Shown piece after piece: positions 1-5,815 of a DNA stretch of 6,774 bases. The stretch's first letter is position 1, and each line of letters opens with the position of its first letter. Source of the DNA: an uncultured Lachnospiraceae bacterium. Its GTDB lineage: Bacteria > Bacillota > Clostridia > Lachnospirales > Lachnospiraceae. The notes under the pieces were generated by a model, which searched no databases, was not told where the DNA came from, and saw nothing but the letters and a program-made list of their open reading frames with translations. A program made the position numbers and the translations under genes. The DNA is taken from contig CAMTBF010000202.1 in NCBI GenBank assembly GCA_947068385.1, forward strand, positions 1 to 6,774. The letters are read 5' to 3'.

Positions 1-185
1 GGAGGAGGCAGCCAGCGCCTGTATCGATACTGTGAACATCATCTTCTCCTTTCTTCCGCCAAAGAATCCTGTTTGGGCTGTCCGGACTCCTCACTGCTCT
101 CCTTCTGTCCTGCATCGCCGCATCCCGTCAGGGATGACAGGCATATCAAGGCTCCCAAAAACATTGCTGCTGTTCTCCTCTTCAT
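1..185 (-). pseudogene. Lipoprotein, probable sugar ABC transporter solute-binding protein; 5' part only, frameshifted
   Basis: This is the start of a secreted lipoprotein, very likely the extracellular substrate-binding subunit (LplA/YtcQ type) of the transporter whose permeases lie just upstream. Translation from the ATG at 185 gives a basic tip (MKRR), a hydrophobic stretch and a lipobox LTGC at residues 19-22, so Cys22 would be lipidated. A charged, Ser/Gln/Glu-rich linker of the usual kind follows. AAAGGAG at 199-193, 7 nt before the ATG, fixes the start. The frame hits TGA at 41-39 after only 48 residues, whereas the family is usually about 430-560 residues. Adding one A to the AAA run at 52-50 restores an open frame to the window edge, reading EEKEKMMFTVSIQALAASS, which looks like a first beta strand. 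The gene is therefore either broken by a 1-nt deletion or miscalled in the assembly. The lipoprotein call is firm; the binding-protein role rests on context. Confidence 0.7.
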
Positions 186-192
186 GCTCTCT

Positions 193-199
193 CTCCTTT
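193..199 (-). promoter_or_regulatory. Ribosome binding site of the lipoprotein gene
   Basis: AAAGGAG on the minus strand lies 7 nt before the ATG at 185. It decides for this start over an in-frame ATG at 266, which would put 27 non-signal residues ahead of the signal peptide. Confidence 0.75.
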
Positions 200-222
200 T
201 CTCTATGATTCCCAGCAGGCTT

Positions 223-255
223 CCACGTCCGCACAGGACTGTCACCGCGTCCGCA
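223..255 (-). repeat. Direct repeat with 22-bp period upstream of the lipoprotein gene
   Basis: On the minus strand TGCGGACGCGG (255-245) and TGCGGACGTGG (233-223) match at 10 of 11 positions and start 22 bp apart, about two helical turns. They lie 38-70 bp ahead of the lipoprotein ATG. AraC-family proteins commonly bind two direct-repeat half-sites about 21 bp apart, and two such regulators are encoded upstream, so an operator is possible. No convincing -10/-35 pair is visible in this spacer. Chance similarity in GC-rich DNA remains possible. Confidence 0.35.
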
Positions 256-270
256 GGATGCCGCAAGGGA

Positions 271-298
271 CAATGCCCGCCCTATGGCAGGGCAATTG
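271..298 (-). other. Stem-loop between the second permease and the lipoprotein gene
   Basis: TGCCCGCC (274-281) pairs with GGCAGGGCA (286-294) around a CTAT loop, with one bulged A; CAA (271-273) and TTG (296-298) extend the stem past a second bulged A. It begins 8 nt after the permease stop codon in transcript order. No U-run follows it on the transcript, so it is not a classical intrinsic terminator. A stem here could stabilise the 3' end of the permease message or help set a separate level for the binding protein, which is usually needed in excess. That role is inference. Confidence 0.5.
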
Positions 299-305
299 CC
301 AGCGC

Positions 306-1211
306 TCACTCTTTTACCGCTCCCATGGTCATGCCTCTCATGAAATACTTTTGCAGAAACGGGAATGCCACCATGATAGGCGCCATCGTGACCACTACCG
401 ATGCCATCTTGATACCCATGCCAAAATTCTCCCTTTTGGCCAGAAGCCCCATCGCCATCCCCGGTTCCGTCTTCTGTGAAGTCGCCACGATTTCCCGCAG
501 TACCAGCTGCAACGGCCATTTCTTCGCATCCGTCAGATAGAGCATCCCTTCGTACCAGCTATTCCATCTGTCCACCAGGAAGAACAGCAGGAAGGTGGCC
601 AGCACTGGCGTGGACATGGGAAGGTAAATCCGCAGCATGATCACCAAATCGTTCGCTCCGTCTATCTGTGCGGCCTCTCGCAGACTATCCGGAATCCCCA
701 GAAAGTAATTTTTGATGATAATCATATAGTATACGCTTACCCCATAGGTCACGATTACCGAGGCCAGGCTGCCCATCAGTCCCAAATCTTTCACCAGCAA
801 GTACAGGGGAATCACCCCGCCGCTGAAATACATGGTGAAGACCACCAGAAAATTGAAGAACCTTTTCCCGGGGAAACTCTTTTTGGAAAGCGCATAGGCC
901 AGCGTCACCGTCAGGAAGAGATTGAAGGGGACACCTAATGCCACGATGAGCAAAGTCGAGCGGTAGCCGCTCCATATCCTTGCGTTTGAAAAGACACGCA
1001 TATAAGCATCCAGCGTCAATTCCTTGGGGAATAGCACAAATGCTGTGCGCACATATTCCTTTTCGGTCATGAAGGAGACAATGACCACATTGTAAAAGGG
1101 GTAAAGAATCATCAGCCCCCAGATTCCCAATATCGCCGCTATCAGCACTGTGGACGGCTTGATTCGCCTCCTGGTGGTTCCTCTTTTTCCGCTTCCCTGC
1201 TTTCCTCTCAC
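306..1211 (-). CDS. Carbohydrate ABC transporter permease, LplC/YtcP type
   Basis: Integral membrane subunit that forms half of the channel of a sugar or oligosaccharide importer together with the permease encoded just upstream. The 301-residue length is normal for the family. About six membrane segments can be picked out, near residues 20-45, 82-107, 117-140, 149-170, 203-222 and 268-290. The EAA loop that docks the ATPase is clear: EAAQIDGA at 179-186 leading to IYLP at 195-198. The start is a GTG at 1211, supported by GGAGG at 1223-1219, 7 nt upstream; the basic N-terminus (residues 1-18) fits the cytoplasmic side. Only 20 nt separate it from the preceding permease, so the two are co-transcribed. 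Substrate cannot be read from the sequence; relatives handle complex sugars such as rhamnogalacturonan or xylan fragments. No frame problem is visible. Family call is very secure. Confidence 0.95.
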   Translation of the reverse strand: MRGKQGSGKRGTTRRRIKPSTVLIAAILGIWGLMILYPFYNVVIVSFMTEKEYVRTAFVLFPKELTLDAYMRVFSNARIWSGYRSTLLIVALGVPFNLFLTVTLAYALSKKSFPGKRFFNFLVVFTMYFSGGVIPLYLLVKDLGLMGSLASVIVTYGVSVYYMIIIKNYFLGIPDSLREAAQIDGANDLVIMLRIYLPMSTPVLATFLLFFLVDRWNSWYEGMLYLTDAKKWPLQLVLREIVATSQKTEPGMAMGLLAKRENFGMGIKMASVVVTMAPIMVAFPFLQKYFMRGMTMGAVKE

Positions 1212-1218
1212 CGCTTAT

Positions 1219-1223
1219 CCTCC
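1219..1223 (-). promoter_or_regulatory. Ribosome binding site deciding a GTG start
   Basis: GGAGG on the minus strand within an AGGGGGAGG run, 7 nt before the GTG at 1211. It sits in the 20-nt gap after the TAG stop of the preceding permease and supports the GTG as the true start. Confidence 0.75.
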
Positions 1224-1231
1224 CCCTTTCC

Positions 1232-2173
1232 CTACTCCATGATTCCCCTGCCCTCAAACTTCCGGGCCACAAAGTCGAAGCTCACCAGCAGGACGAAGTT
1301 GATGACCGACTTGAACAGCCCCACCGCTGTACTGAACCCGAAATCCGTAGCCTGGGTAAACGTTATCCGGTAGATATAAGTATCTATGATGTCACTGACC
1401 TTCTGCACAGTTGGATTGCTCATATTGAAGATCTGGTCGAAGCCGCCGTTCATCACGCCTCCCACCGCCAATAGCAGCATGACCACCACGGTAGACCGGA
1501 TGCCCGGCAAAGTGATATGCACGATGCGCTGGAGCCGGTTGGCCCCGTCCACGGCAGCGGCTTCGTACAGCTCGCCGCTGATGGCGGAGATGGCCGACAG
1601 GTAGATGATGCTGGACCATCCCGACTCCTTCCATACATCCGTGAAATACAGAAGCGGCCGAAACAGCGTCTTGTCCGCCAAAAACAGCCGCGGCTCCCCG
1701 CCGAAGAGCTGTATCAGCTGGTTCGCGGCACCATCGGATTCGAACACATTCCCCACCACCACCGCCACGATGACCCAGGACAGGAAATGGGGAAAGGTAT
1801 AGATCGTCTGCAGGGCCTTCTTCCCCTTTCCGCCCCGCAGCTCATTGACCAAAATGGCGATGAGGATCGGAAACGGGAACTGGAACAGGATGCGCCCGAA
1901 GCTGATCTGCAGGGTATTGACGAAAGCCCGCCTGAAATCCGCCTCCCGGAACAGCCGCTCGAAATGCGCAAATCCCACCCAGGGGCTCCCCATAATCCCC
2001 CGCCTCACTTTATAGTCCTTAAAGGCCAGCAGAAGGCCCCTCATGGGCACATAGGAAAAAAGAATCAGATAAAAGATTCCAAAGGACATGATCAGATAGA
2101 TGTATTTATTCCTGGCAATCTCTCTCCCCAGTTTCCGGAAATCCGTCTTAGAACCTATCTTAGAATGCTTCAT
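1232..2173 (-). CDS. Carbohydrate ABC transporter permease, LplB/YteP type
   Basis: Membrane subunit, 313 residues, partner of the LplC-type permease encoded 20 nt downstream; together they form the translocation path of a binding-protein-dependent sugar importer. The N-terminal tail is basic and cytoplasmic. The first membrane segment lies near residues 24-48 and runs into YVPMRGLLLAFKDY, a sequence typical of LplB-type permeases (COG4209). Further segments lie near 90-112, 128-144, 186-202, 225-242 and 285-305. The EAA loop reads EAAAVDGA at 204-211 and ends in ITLPG at 220-224. The ATG at 2173 is preceded by GGAGG at 2185-2181 with 7 nt spacing. A 98-nt gap and a candidate promoter precede it, so the transporter genes may form their own transcription unit, distinct from the kinase operon. 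No ATPase gene lies in the window, as is usual where a shared MsmX-type ATPase is used. Confidence 0.95.
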   Translation of the reverse strand: MKHSKIGSKTDFRKLGREIARNKYIYLIMSFGIFYLILFSYVPMRGLLLAFKDYKVRRGIMGSPWVGFAHFERLFREADFRRAFVNTLQISFGRILFQFPFPILIAILVNELRGGKGKKALQTIYTFPHFLSWVIVAVVVGNVFESDGAANQLIQLFGGEPRLFLADKTLFRPLLYFTDVWKESGWSSIIYLSAISAISGELYEAAAVDGANRLQRIVHITLPGIRSTVVVMLLLAVGGVMNGGFDQIFNMSNPTVQKVSDIIDTYIYRITFTQATDFGFSTAVGLFKSVINFVLLVSFDFVARKFEGRGIME

Positions 2174-2202
2174 CCCCGCCCCTCCCTCGCTATGTTTACC
2201 CT

Positions 2203-2231
2203 ATCATAGCATGGGAAGAGCGGGGAAAAAA
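2203..2231 (-). promoter_or_regulatory. Candidate extended -10 promoter of the transporter genes
   Basis: On the minus strand TGCTATGAT (2211-2203) matches an extended -10: TGn followed by TATGAT, 5 of 6 to TATAAT. About 17 nt upstream lies only a run of six T (2231-2226), so there is no good -35. This is the pattern of a promoter that relies on an activator or on the TGn element. A transcript starting near 2196 would have a leader of roughly 23 nt carrying the ribosome site of the LplB-type permease. It is a natural target for the response regulator or the cupin-AraC protein encoded upstream; that link is inference. Confidence 0.5.
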
Positions 2232-2253
2232 TGGACTGGCTGTTGTATTTTTT
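2226..2253. repeat. A-tract inverted repeat upstream of the transporter promoter
   Basis: AAAAAAT (2226-2232) and ATTTTTT (2247-2253) form a perfect 7-bp inverted repeat with a 14-bp spacer; arm centres are 21 bp apart, two helical turns. It covers and extends upstream of the -35 region of the candidate promoter. Possible roles are a bent or UP-like element or a dimer-binding operator. The pairing is too AT-rich, and its loop too long, for a stable RNA hairpin. Confidence 0.4.
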
Positions 2254-2259
2254 GCACTG

Positions 2260-2275
2260 ACTTTCGAACTTTCAA
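2260..2275. repeat. Tandem 8-bp repeat upstream of the transporter promoter
   Basis: ACTTTCGA (2260-2267) is followed directly by ACTTTCAA (2268-2275), with 7 of 8 positions equal. It overlaps the last codons and stop of the kinase gene and lies about 50-67 bp upstream of the candidate -10, a place where activators often bind. The 7-mer GACTTTC (2259-2265) recurs at 6736-6742, upstream of the oxidoreductase promoter. A short match like this may be chance. Confidence 0.25.
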
Positions 2276-4059
2276 TGCTTCAGGATTGTGGCCGTGACCG
2301 TGAGGCCCCCTTCCGCATTGGCTTCCACCTTCAGGCCGCAGTCCCTGCCGTACTGCATCCGAATCCTCTTCTGGATGTTCCGCAATCCTACGCTGCTCCG
2401 GGAAGCCTCGCCTGTATCCTCTCTGTCCGGCAGGGCGTCTTCTATTTCTCCGCATAGCGTTTCATTCAGCTGCTCCAGAAGCCGGGGCTCCATGCCCCTG
2501 CCGTCGTCCGACACTGACAGGCGCAGGAACCCGTCCTCCTCCCTGGCCGCCACCTTGATCTGGCTGCCCCGTCTGCCCTTGAAGCCGTGCTTGAAGGCAT
2601 TTTCTACGATAGGCTGCAGCAGCATGGGCATGACCTGTACCCCCAACAGGGGTTCCGGCACCTCCACCAGCAGCGTGTAGTTCTTCCGAAAGCGCAGGGA
2701 CATGATGTTGCAGTACTCCATGACGCAGCGCAGCTCTTCCTTTAAGCTGACCATGGCATTGAAGGACAGGGCGTAGCGGTAGAGCCTGGACAGGGAGATG
2801 GTCATGCTCTCGATCTCCTCGGCGTGGCAGGCCAGGGCCATGCCGCGGATGCATTCCAGGGAATTGTAGAGGAAATGGGGATTGATCTGGCTGCGCAGGA
2901 AAGACAGCTCCGCCTGGTTCTGGAGCAGCCTGGCCTCCGCCAGCTCCTTTGCCGCGCGTATCCTGTCATCGTTCAGGGCCTCCATGCGCTCCAGCATGCT
3001 GTTGATCTCTGCGGAGATCATGCCGATTTCATTGTTGGCCACGATGCTGAGCCTGTGCTGCTCCTCCCTTGGCGGGACTTTGCGCATCTCCTCCACCATC
3101 ACGGTGATGGGATGGGTGATGTTGCGGAGCAAAGTGGCCGTGACGATCGCTATGACCACGGAAGCCGCCAGAATGACGCACAGCAGTATCTGCAGAATGG
3201 CAGGAATGCCGGATGTCAGCACGGCGTCCGGAATGGAGTACAATAACGTCAGCCCCTCCTCCGACACCAGGATGAACTGGGAGAGACCTCCTCTGCGCCG
3301 ATAGACCACCTCATTCTCCTGTGCCGGGACAGGGCCTATGTCCGCCATGTCCTGCAGCACCGTGCCCGCCTGGATTCCGTCGCTGGAGGCCAGTATCCGG
3401 TTGCCGCTGTCCAGGAGCAGGAAGCTGGCCCCGTCCTGCACGGGGACGATCTCAATGCTGCGCTGAAGGCTTTCCAGGCTGCAGATCACGCAGCAGGCCC
3501 CGATGGGCGCGGCAATCCCCCTTTTTTCATCGGAGGCATAGACCGGCAGCAGATAGGCGAAGTAGGGCATATCGTCTGGCCTGTAGTAATAGATTTCCGT
3601 AAACCTGCCCCCGCTCTCCTTTTCCTCCATGAGGGCCAAAGCGCTCCGCTCCATCCGGAACATGTCGGGGAATACGGAATTGCTGCCGCTGGCCACGCAT
3701 TCTCCGGCGGCGTTCAGAATCCTGATGTTCACGATGTCCCCGTTGGCGGAGATGACATACTCGAGGTTTTCCCGCAGATAGGGCAGCATCTGGAATTTCT
3801 TCCTTTTGCTCTCCTCAGAGAGGTAGTCCTGCACCATGTCCCGATAGGAAAGCCCCAGGGCGATGTCCTCCACCTCCTGCTTCGTGGCGCAGAACTGCTC
3901 GATGATCTGGCCCGCAAGGTTCCTGTATGATTTTTCCGTCTCATTCTTCACGGTTAGCCGATACTGCAGAAAGAAGAGCACCATCATGCCCATCTCCAGA
4001 AGCAGCGCCGCTGCCACGATTCCGATGATCCTGCTGGTGATCCTATATCTCTTCCCCAT
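2272..4059 (-). CDS. YesM-type membrane sensor histidine kinase
   Basis: Sensor kinase of a two-component system, 595 residues, that should autophosphorylate and pass phosphate to the response regulator encoded just upstream. Two membrane segments (about 10-33 and 286-311) flank an extracellular domain of some 250 residues, as in Cache-type sensors. A HAMP linker (about 312-363) and a helical segment follow. The His_kinase core reads QINPHFLYNSLE at 391-402, with His395 the likely phosphate acceptor. The ATP-binding domain shows the N box PIVENAFKHG (483-492), DDGRGM (518-523) and GLRNI (558-562). All key residues are present, so it looks active. The ATG at 4059 overlaps the response-regulator stop by 17 nt and has AGGAGG just ahead, pointing to coupled translation. 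By analogy with YesMN next to Lpl transporters, the ligand is probably an extracellular sugar, perhaps presented by the binding protein; that is inference. Confidence 0.95.
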   Translation of the reverse strand: MGKRYRITSRIIGIVAAALLLEMGMMVLFFLQYRLTVKNETEKSYRNLAGQIIEQFCATKQEVEDIALGLSYRDMVQDYLSEESKRKKFQMLPYLRENLEYVISANGDIVNIRILNAAGECVASGSNSVFPDMFRMERSALALMEEKESGGRFTEIYYYRPDDMPYFAYLLPVYASDEKRGIAAPIGACCVICSLESLQRSIEIVPVQDGASFLLLDSGNRILASSDGIQAGTVLQDMADIGPVPAQENEVVYRRRGGLSQFILVSEEGLTLLYSIPDAVLTSGIPAILQILLCVILAASVVIAIVTATLLRNITHPITVMVEEMRKVPPREEQHRLSIVANNEIGMISAEINSMLERMEALNDDRIRAAKELAEARLLQNQAELSFLRSQINPHFLYNSLECIRGMALACHAEEIESMTISLSRLYRYALSFNAMVSLKEELRCVMEYCNIMSLRFRKNYTLLVEVPEPLLGVQVMPMLLQPIVENAFKHGFKGRRGSQIKVAAREEDGFLRLSVSDDGRGMEPRLLEQLNETLCGEIEDALPDREDTGEASRSSVGLRNIQKRIRMQYGRDCGLKVEANAEGGLTVTATILKH

Positions 4060-4825
4060 CCGTCCTCCTCCCCTCCAGCCTGCACTGGCGGGGCGAAATG
4101 CCGAACCTCTTCTTGAAGGCCCTGCTGAAATAATAGTAGTCCCGATAGCCCGCCGTCTCCGCCACCTTCGCCAGGGAATCGTCCGTGGTCAGCAGGAGCC
4201 TGTGGGCCTCCCGCATGCGCAGGGTGTTGAGATACCCCAGAAAGGTCTCTCCCGTGGCCCGCTTGAACAGGACGCAGACGTAGGAAGCATTCAGGAAATA
4301 GCGCTCCGACAGACGCTCCAGTGTCAGCTCCTCCCGGAAATGCCCCTCCACGTAATGGAGCAGCTCCATGAAATTCTGGTTCAGCACCTCGTAGTCCTTC
4401 CGCTCCCCGGCGGGGACCACCAGCCTGACCTGCTCCGCCATGTACCGCTTCCGCTCCAGATGGGCGGCCATGCGCTCCAGCAGCCTGTTGCCCTCCGCCG
4501 TCTCCACCGGCTTTACGATGTAGTCGAAGCTGTGGTAGCGGATGGCCTCCTGGGCATAGGAGAACTCCCCGTAGGCGCTGACGATCACGAACTCCGCGCC
4601 GATGCCCCGCTCCCTGGCCTCCCGCAGCAGTTCAAGCCCCGACATGTCGTCCATCCGCACGTCCGTGAACACCACGTCCGGCTTCCATTCCTCAATGAGC
4701 TTCAGCCCGTCCTCCCCGTTCTCCGCGGTGGCCACGACGCTATAACCCTTTTCCTTCCAGCCGATGCCGTGCTCCAGCGCATAGAGCGCCCAGGGCTCGT
4801 CGTCAATCAGTATCACTCTGTACAT
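4043..4825 (-). CDS. YesN-type response regulator, receiver plus AraC-type DNA-binding domain
   Basis: Cytoplasmic transcription regulator, 260 residues, partner of the YesM-type kinase whose gene it overlaps. The receiver domain (about 1-122) has the acidic pocket DDE at 8-10, phosphate-accepting Asp55 in FTDVRMDDMSG, Ser83 in IVSAYGEF and Lys105 in VKP, so phosphorylation should work. The AraC-type double helix-turn-helix spans about 153-250, with AKVAETAGYRDYYYFSRAFK (219-238) followed by KRFGISP as the typical second half. It is shorter than the roughly 350-540 residues of many YesN proteins because only a short linker (about 122-150) separates the two domains. The ATG at 4825 lies inside the end of the cupin-AraC gene (23-nt overlap) and has AGAGGG at 4837-4832. 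The likely target is the transporter promoter; this is inferred from context. Confidence 0.95.
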   Translation of the reverse strand: MYRVILIDDEPWALYALEHGIGWKEKGYSVVATAENGEDGLKLIEEWKPDVVFTDVRMDDMSGLELLREARERGIGAEFVIVSAYGEFSYAQEAIRYHSFDYIVKPVETAEGNRLLERMAAHLERKRYMAEQVRLVVPAGERKDYEVLNQNFMELLHYVEGHFREELTLERLSERYFLNASYVCVLFKRATGETFLGYLNTLRMREAHRLLLTTDDSLAKVAETAGYRDYYYFSRAFKKRFGISPRQCRLEGRRTDGEEI

Positions 4826-5714
4826 CCGTTTCCCTCTTCCTCCTCAAATACTGGGTGGGCGCGCAGCCCTCGCAGCGGGAGAACATCTTGTAGAAGCTCT
4901 GGGAAGACCCATAGCCCAGGCGGACCGCGGCTTCGCTCACGCTTACCCCTTCCTCCAGCAGGGCCTTGGCCGCCTCCACCTTCTTCTCCGCGATGTAGCG
5001 CTGCATGGTCATGCCTGTCCTCTCCCGGAAGATCCTGGACAGGTAGGCGGGATTGTATTTCAGCTCCTCCGCGATTTGGGAGATGCTCCCGATGCGGTTC
5101 AGATTGCTGTCGATATGCCGCAGGGTCTTTAAAATCGTATGCCCCATTATCCGCTCCAGCCGGGCCTCCTCCACGATCCTGCGGCCCTCCCCCTCATCCC
5201 TACAGTGGAAGACCCGATAGACATGGATGAGGATCTGGTTGATCCAGCTGTCCATGGCCTCCTGGGCACAGGGCCGGGCGGCGTAGATTTCATACAGAAG
5301 CTGTTCGAACAAGAGCCTGCTGAAATGCAGGTCGTTCCGAAGCTCCCGGGGCGGGTTCCGGTAGAAGGCCTCCAGCGCCTCCCAGCCGGGACAGGGCCGG
5401 AGCCGGAAAGCGATATAGGCCATGCGCAGGTTGTCCTGCTCCCCGGCCACGATCATGTGGCGGACTCCTCGGCCGACTACATGCAGGTCTCCCTGCGCTG
5501 CGTGGAAGACCTTTCCATCCTCGTAGAAATCACAGTGTCCGGAAACCACGTAGCTGATTTCCGGACAGACCTGTTCGTGCTCCTCTATCACATATCCGTC
5601 GCCGGCAATGATTTCCCCGGCCTGCAGGAGCTTCACCCTGGACAGCTCCAGCAATGGATCGTATACATTATCGAAGTGATACCGCTTCCCCCATTGTCCC
5701 TCATACCGCTCCAT
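4803..5714 (-). CDS. AraC-family regulator with N-terminal cupin-like domain
   Basis: One-component transcription regulator of 303 residues. The N-terminal part (about 25-105) reads like an AraC-type cupin: EEHEQVCPEISYVVSG, FYEDGK, AAQGDLHVVGRGVRHMI, a sheet-rich ligand pocket. Residues about 108-185 are helical. The AraC-type double helix-turn-helix spans about 190-292, with ISQIAEELKYNPAYLSRIFR (211-230) in the first half and AAVRLGYGSSQSFYKMF (262-278) in the second. The ligand is probably a sugar or metabolite, but this is not readable from sequence. The ATG at 5714 has GGGAG at 5723-5719, a rather tight 4-nt spacing. Its 3' end overlaps the response-regulator gene by 23 nt, so a free-ligand sensor and a phosphorylation-dependent regulator are made from one message. 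Whether both act on the same promoters is open. The family call is secure. Confidence 0.93.
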   Translation of the reverse strand: MERYEGQWGKRYHFDNVYDPLLELSRVKLLQAGEIIAGDGYVIEEHEQVCPEISYVVSGHCDFYEDGKVFHAAQGDLHVVGRGVRHMIVAGEQDNLRMAYIAFRLRPCPGWEALEAFYRNPPRELRNDLHFSRLLFEQLLYEIYAARPCAQEAMDSWINQILIHVYRVFHCRDEGEGRRIVEEARLERIMGHTILKTLRHIDSNLNRIGSISQIAEELKYNPAYLSRIFRERTGMTMQRYIAEKKVEAAKALLEEGVSVSEAAVRLGYGSSQSFYKMFSRCEGCAPTQYLRRKRETDVQSDTD

Positions 5715-5726
5715 AGCTCTCCCATT

Positions 5727-5760
5727 GACGGCGGCGCCTTGTATGGGCCGCCGCCCCGTC
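5727..5760 (-). other. GC-rich stem-loop just ahead of the cupin-AraC gene
   Basis: GGCGGCG (5730-5736) pairs perfectly with CGCCGCC (5749-5755); GAC (5727-5729) and GTC (5758-5760) extend the stem past two unpaired C. The loop is 12 nt. In the message this stem ends 3 nt before the GGGAG ribosome site of the regulator gene. It could limit read-through from the oxidoreductase gene or restrict translation of the regulator. No U-run follows, so it is not a standard terminator. Confidence 0.5.
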
Positions 5761-5814
5761 TGTGCCGTCTCTGATTTGACGGAGCATCCATTTCATGCCG
5801 TCTATCAGCCGTCT
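5756..5814 (-). repeat. Four AGACGG repeats in the oxidoreductase-regulator spacer
   Basis: On the minus strand AGACGG occurs at 5814-5809, 5803-5798, 5770-5765 and 5761-5756, with an inverted copy CCGTC at 5782-5778 between the pairs. The copies are grouped as two pairs with 11- and 9-bp steps. They lie between the oxidoreductase stop codon and the hairpin ahead of the cupin-AraC gene. They may be binding sites for autoregulation, or RNA arms that pair with the CCGTC copies. No recognised family of sites is matched. Confidence 0.3.
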
Positions 5815-5815
5815 G

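Noticed and set aside
271..298. Intrinsic terminator after the LplC-type permease
   Set aside because: The stem is good but the transcript continues with a mixed sequence rather than a U-run.
73..540. Plus-strand open frame of 155 codons near the left edge
   Set aside because: It is antisense to the lipoprotein start and the permease end, and has no family resemblance or supporting ribosome site.
2240..2258. Catabolite-responsive (cre) site in the transporter spacer
   Set aside because: TGCAAAAAATACA resembles only the outer bases; the central CG and other fixed positions of cre are missing.
3863..5230. Long plus-strand open frame (455 codons) opposite the kinase and both regulators
   Set aside because: It lies antisense to three clearly conserved genes, crosses their boundaries, and its translation is Pro/Arg/His-rich without any recognisable domain; long antisense frames are expected in GC-rich coding DNA.
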